A stretch of DNA of 16,205 nucleotides from Candidatus Latescibacterota bacterium (GTDB lineage Bacteria; Latescibacterota; UBA2968; UBA8231): NCBI GenBank assembly GCA_022827165.1, contig JAJDTN010000314.1, positions 1 to 16,205 on the forward strand, given 5' to 3'. The translations under genes and the position numbers were made by a program. Within the stretch, counting starts at the first letter, position 1. Every line of letters starts with the position of its first letter. Positions 13,457-16,205 of the stretch are shown here, in pieces. Under the pieces are notes generated by a model, which made no database searches, was not told the origin of the DNA, and saw nothing but the letters and a program-made list of their open reading frames with translations.

Positions 13457-14275
13457 ATGCGCGTAGCGACAGCCGGCCGCGGGAGCCTGGAGGAGCTGAG
13501 CGGCGTCCACGGCGGCGCCGGACCCATCCTCTTCGGCCGACTCTGGGAGCGCGACGACTTCGAGACCCCCTTCACCTTCGTCCACGGCGCCATCCTCCTG
13601 CCGGGCGGCGGCATCGGCCTCCACCGCCACGACGACAGCGAGGAGATCTTCATCACCGTCGACAACGCCTCGCAGTTCACCCACAACGGGCGCACCGCCG
13701 CGGTCGAGGGCGGCGGCGCCGTGCCCCTGCGCAGCGGCGAGACCCACGCCATCTACAACCACACCGACCGCGAGACCCGCTGGTTCAACGTCCACTGCGT
13801 GGTGCCCGGGGGCGAGCCGAAGTCGACGGACCTCGGCGACGACTGCTCGGGTGCGGAGCTGGAGTCGACCGACCGCCTGCCGGTGGCCCGGCTCGACCGC
13901 GCGGCCCTGAAGTACGTCCGCTGCCACGCCGGCCGCGGCGAGGTCGGCGTCCGCAACCTCTGGGGGCCGGAGGACTTCCGCAGCAACTTCCACTTTCTCG
14001 CCCACTGCCTGATGCCGCCGGACACCTCCCTCGGCTACCACCGCCACGAAGGCGTGGAGGAGGTCTACATCGTCATCGAGGGCCGCGGCCGGATGACGGT
14101 GGACGACGAGACGCGGGAGGTGGCGCAGTGGGACGCGATCCCCAGCCGGCTCGGGGGAAGCCACGGCCTCTACAACCACACCGGGGAGAGTCTCGAGCTG
14201 CTGGTGGTCGCCGTCTGCGCCGAGAAGGGGCGCTTCGACTACACCGACCTCGGCGACGACCTGAGCCGGCGCTGA
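13457..14275 (+). CDS. Double-cupin (bicupin) protein
   Basis: The 272-aa product contains two cupin barrels. The first has IGLHRHDDSEEIFIT (53-67), with His56, His58 and Glu62/63, and GETHAIYNHTD (94-104) with His97. The second has LGYHRHEGVEEVYIVIEG (192-209), with His195, His197 and Glu202, and GGSHGLYNHTGES with His236. Both therefore keep a full metal site. Each half also ends in a TDLGDD segment (124-129 and 263-268), pointing to duplication of a longer unit. Proteins of this kind are often metal-dependent sugar or acid isomerases or dioxygenases; substrate unknown. ATG 13457 lies 7 nt after the VOC stop, with a weak Shine-Dalgarno overlapping that stop. Confidence 0.88.
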   Translation: MRVATAGRGSLEELSGVHGGAGPILFGRLWERDDFETPFTFVHGAILLPGGGIGLHRHDDSEEIFITVDNASQFTHNGRTAAVEGGGAVPLRSGETHAIYNHTDRETRWFNVHCVVPGGEPKSTDLGDDCSGAELESTDRLPVARLDRAALKYVRCHAGRGEVGVRNLWGPEDFRSNFHFLAHCLMPPDTSLGYHRHEGVEEVYIVIEGRGRMTVDDETREVAQWDAIPSRLGGSHGLYNHTGESLELLVVAVCAEKGRFDYTDLGDDLSRR

Positions 14276-14294
14276 CGCCGCCGGCAGCGGGACC

Positions 14295-14300
14295 TATCTT
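14295..14300 (+). promoter_or_regulatory. TATCTT motif before the isomerase gene
   Basis: CCTATCTTCC lies 39 nt before the isomerase ATG in the short gap after the bicupin gene. The same TATCTT hexamer occurs in the shared elements at 5139-5152 and 15728-15741. It may be a -10 box giving the isomerase a second promoter; no good -35 is seen. Confidence 0.25.
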
Positions 14301-14339
14301 CCCCGCCCCGAGGCGCTCCCGCCATCAAGAGAGGATCGA

Positions 14340-15167
14340 ATGAAGTTCGGCACCTGCAACGAGTACTTCGAAGGATGGGCCCTCGAGGAGGTCTTCGACT
14401 ACGCCGCCGAGGTGGGCTACGACGGCGTCGAGATCTCCCCCTTCACCCTCGCCGACTCGGTGGACGACATCCCCGAGCGCCGCCGCCACGAGATCCGCGC
14501 CGCGGCCCTGAGCGCCGGCGTCGAGATCGTCGGCCTCCACTGGCTGCTCATCCGCCCGGAGGGGTTGTACACCAACCACGCCGACGACGCCATCCGCAAC
14601 CGCACCCGCGACTACTTCAAGTCCCTCATCCGCTTCTGCGGCGACATCGGCGGCGAGGTCATGATCATCGGCTCTCCGAAGCAGCGCAACGTGCAGGAGG
14701 GCTGGGACTTCGACGAGACCTGGGAGCGCACGAAGGCGGTCTTCGAGGACTGTCTGCCCCTGGCCGAGGAGCAGGGCGTCTACCTGTGCATCGAGCCCCT
14801 CAGCCCCGAGCTGACCAACTTCATCACCACCGCCGAGGAGGCGCGGCGCATGGTCGCCGAGATCGGCCACCCCAACTTCCGGACCATGGTCGACGTCTGC
14901 TCCGGCTCCACCGACCCGGTCCCCGTGGCGCAGCAGGTGCGCGACTCGGGCGAGCATCTCTACCACGTGCACGTGAACGACGCCAACAAGCGCGGCCCCG
15001 GCTTCGGGGAGACCGATTTCGCCTCCGTCCTGGCCGCCCTGCGGGAGACCGGCTATCAGCGCTACGTGTCGGTGGAGGTCTTCGACTTCGCGCCCGACCC
15101 GAGGACGATCGCGGCGGGCAGCCTGAAGTACCTGAAGGGGATCCTGGACGCTTCGGTCAGATCCTAG
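14340..15167 (+). CDS. Sugar phosphate isomerase/epimerase-like TIM barrel
   Basis: The 275-aa product belongs to the xylose-isomerase-like/AP-endonuclease-2 TIM-barrel superfamily. The N-terminus MKFGTCNEYFEGWALEEVFDY and the strand YDGVEISPF are typical. The metal ligands appear in order: Glu152 (LCIEPLSP), Asp185 (TMVDVCSGS), His211 (YHVHVND) and Glu246 (VSVEVFD), with His67 in GLHW. All four are present, so it is likely active as a hydroxypyruvate-, tagatose- or inosose-type isomerase/epimerase. A GAGAGGA precedes the ATG. It follows the bicupin gene by 64 nt and probably belongs to the same unit. Its last 11 nt overlap the 3' end of the convergent CNB-domain gene. Confidence 0.92.
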   Translation: MKFGTCNEYFEGWALEEVFDYAAEVGYDGVEISPFTLADSVDDIPERRRHEIRAAALSAGVEIVGLHWLLIRPEGLYTNHADDAIRNRTRDYFKSLIRFCGDIGGEVMIIGSPKQRNVQEGWDFDETWERTKAVFEDCLPLAEEQGVYLCIEPLSPELTNFITTAEEARRMVAEIGHPNFRTMVDVCSGSTDPVPVAQQVRDSGEHLYHVHVNDANKRGPGFGETDFASVLAALRETGYQRYVSVEVFDFAPDPRTIAAGSLKYLKGILDASVRS

Positions 15168-15723
15168 AGGCGGGGCCCTCTCCCCCGTCCTCGAAGGGCC
15201 ATCCCAGGGCCTCGAGGCTCGCGTAGTCCCTGTTGAGGGCCGCCGTCATCTCCTGCCCCAGGCGCAGCAGGATCCGGCACCCCAGGCCGGGGTCGGTGGC
15301 GGCGATGTCCATCAGGTCGGGGCGGAAGAAGCCGACCAGCTCGCTCCTCTCGGCGGCGGTGAAGGTGGCGGGGGCCGGGGACTCGTCGAGGAGGGCGAAG
15401 CGGCCGATGATGGCGGGAGGAACGAGGGTGTCGGTGATCTCCACGCCCCCCGGGTCCTGGCCGATGAGGTGGACGGCGCCGCTGCGGATCACGTAGAAGC
15501 CGGACCGGGGGGCCCCCTGGCGGAGCACGACCTCGCCGTGGGCGAAGGTGCGCACGTGGACCTGCCGCGCCAGGGTGGCCAGCTCCCCCGGCTCCAGCCC
15601 GGCGAAGGCGGGGACCCGGCCCAGGAGCGCCTCGAGGGACTCGGCGCGCTCCGCCTTCCGGGAGAAGTAGTTCTCCCACTCCGGGTCGGGGGCAACGCCG
15701 CGGGATCTGGCGGAGGGGCTCAT
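15157..15723 (-). CDS. Cyclic-nucleotide-binding-domain protein without HTH
   Basis: The 188-aa product carries one CRP-type sensor domain: LLGRVPAFAGLEPGELATLA (33-52), FAHGEVVLRQG (60-70), SGFYVIRSGAVHLI (74-87) and the phosphate-binding-cassette region IIGRFALLDESPAPATFTA (105-123). The usual FGE of the cassette reads GRF and the conserved Arg before the Ala-Thr is Ala/Pro, so cAMP or cGMP binding is doubtful. After residue ~135 there is only a helical segment and a short acidic tail, with no HTH DNA-binding domain. It could be a stand-alone ligand or interaction module. The start is at ATG 15723, 4 nt from the shared TATCTT element. The gene converges on the isomerase with an 11-nt tail overlap. 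Confidence 0.85.
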   Translation of the reverse strand: MSPSARSRGVAPDPEWENYFSRKAERAESLEALLGRVPAFAGLEPGELATLARQVHVRTFAHGEVVLRQGAPRSGFYVIRSGAVHLIGQDPGGVEITDTLVPPAIIGRFALLDESPAPATFTAAERSELVGFFRPDLMDIAATDPGLGCRILLRLGQEMTAALNRDYASLEALGWPFEDGGEGPASRI

Positions 15724-15727
15724 CTCC

Positions 15728-15741
15728 GCGCAAAGATAGCG
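15728..15741 (-). promoter_or_regulatory. Shared 14-bp element with TATCTT core upstream of the CNB gene
   Basis: GCGCAAAGATAGCG is identical to 5139-5152. In gene orientation it reads CGCTATCTTTGCGC and ends 4 nt before the ATG. If TATCTT is the -10, the transcript would begin at or near the start codon. Confidence 0.4.
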
Positions 15742-15833
15742 GTTGCCGGCGCCCGGACCATCGCTCTAGTTGTCGCCCCGGAAGCGGCGGACCCGCCGGA
15801 TTTCACTCCAACCCTCAGGGAAGGGAGAGCACC

Positions 15834-16205
15834 GTGCCCAGCTACACCTTCAACCACATCCACCACGAGGCCGAGGACGTGGCCGCAGCCGTGGACTTCT
15901 ACCAGCGCGTCTTCGGCGCCACCGCCGGCGAGCCCTTCGAGCGCGCCGGCGCCACCTGGGTGGAGGTCCACGTCGGCGAGACCCAGATCACGGTCACCGA
16001 CCGCGAGTTCGCGAAGATGGAGCTGGGGCGCTACCAGGGCGTCGACCACTTCGCCTTCACCACCGACGACTTCGACGCCACCCTGGCCCACTGCGAGAAC
16101 GAGGGCGTCCACATCTGGTTCGGCCCCATCGAGGTGCCGGGAACGACGCAGCGCATCGTCTTCATCGACGGGCCCGACCACGTGAAGATCGAGTTGATGG
16201 AGAAG
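15834..16205 (+). CDS. VOC-fold (glyoxalase-like) protein, 3' end beyond the window
   Basis: GTG at 15834 with AAGGGAGAG upstream opens a frame of 124 codons with no stop before the edge, so the 3' end is missing, probably by very little. Two VOC modules are visible: YTFNHIHHEAEDVAAAVDFYQ (4-24) and YQGVDHFAFTTDDFDATLAH (67-86). Candidate metal ligands are His8 or His10, His72 and Glu120 (HVKIELM). The GETQITVTD strand holds the second-ligand position without an obvious acid, and FIDGPDHVKIELME is a classical glyoxalase C-terminus. It is only distantly similar to the VOC protein at 13078. It diverges from the CNB-domain gene across a 110-bp gap. Substrate is unknown. Confidence 0.85.
   Translation, partial: MPSYTFNHIHHEAEDVAAAVDFYQRVFGATAGEPFERAGATWVEVHVGETQITVTDREFAKMELGRYQGVDHFAFTTDDFDATLAHCENEGVHIWFGPIEVPGTTQRIVFIDGPDHVKIELMEK

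Noticed and set aside
1..16205. CRISPR arrays, insertion sequences or rRNA
   Set aside because: No regularly spaced repeats, transposase with terminal inverted repeats, or rRNA-like sequence was seen.

Overview
The window is a GC-rich (roughly 70%), densely coding stretch of bacterial chromosome. It holds core housekeeping genes (tyrS, guaA, nadB, a tRNA-Val) and several small groups of metabolic enzymes. A secreted protein with the composition of an outer-membrane beta-barrel suggests a Gram-negative envelope. The lineage cannot be fixed from sequence alone. GTG and TTG starts, several genes without a clear Shine-Dalgarno site, and a GMP synthetase of the long, eukaryote-like type fit a deep-branching high-GC phylum better than a classical proteobacterium, but this is inference.

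Layout. At 1-1684 (+) an uncharacterised 5'-truncated gene is translationally coupled to an Ldh_2-family NAD(P)-dependent dehydrogenase. A 10-bp perfect hairpin (1817-1847) separates this pair from a minus-strand block. Read right to left, that block holds two tandem aldo/keto reductases (5110-3399), tRNA-Val(UAC), a 92-aa HTH protein with a repeat-rich upstream region, and an alpha/beta hydrolase (2697-1888). Divergent from the reductases, tyrS (+) is preceded by a promoter, a 27-codon leader ORF and mutually exclusive antiterminator and terminator helices. tyrS converges with guaA (10-nt gap). guaA, nadB and the beta-barrel candidate all lie on the minus strand (11738-6646).

From 11849 the plus strand carries a PD-(D/E)XK (NucS/DUF91-like) nuclease with its own promoter. 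A compact group follows: VOC-fold protein, double-cupin protein and sugar-phosphate-isomerase-like TIM barrel (13078-15167). The last gene overlaps, tail to tail, a minus-strand cyclic-nucleotide-binding-domain protein that has no DNA-binding domain. A second VOC-fold gene runs off the right edge.

The most interesting element is the tyrS leader (about 5185-5384). The 3' end of a short, possibly leaderless ORF with a single Tyr codon forms a 12-bp helix (one bulge) with the 5' arm of a 13-bp intrinsic terminator directly before tyrS. This is the geometry expected of ribosome-mediated transcription attenuation, and it does not resemble a T-box. Other points worth checking are the eukaryote-type guaA, a multi-half-site operator-like array at the HTH gene, a shared 14-bp promoter element, and the apparent loss of the catalytic His in the Ldh_2 enzyme.
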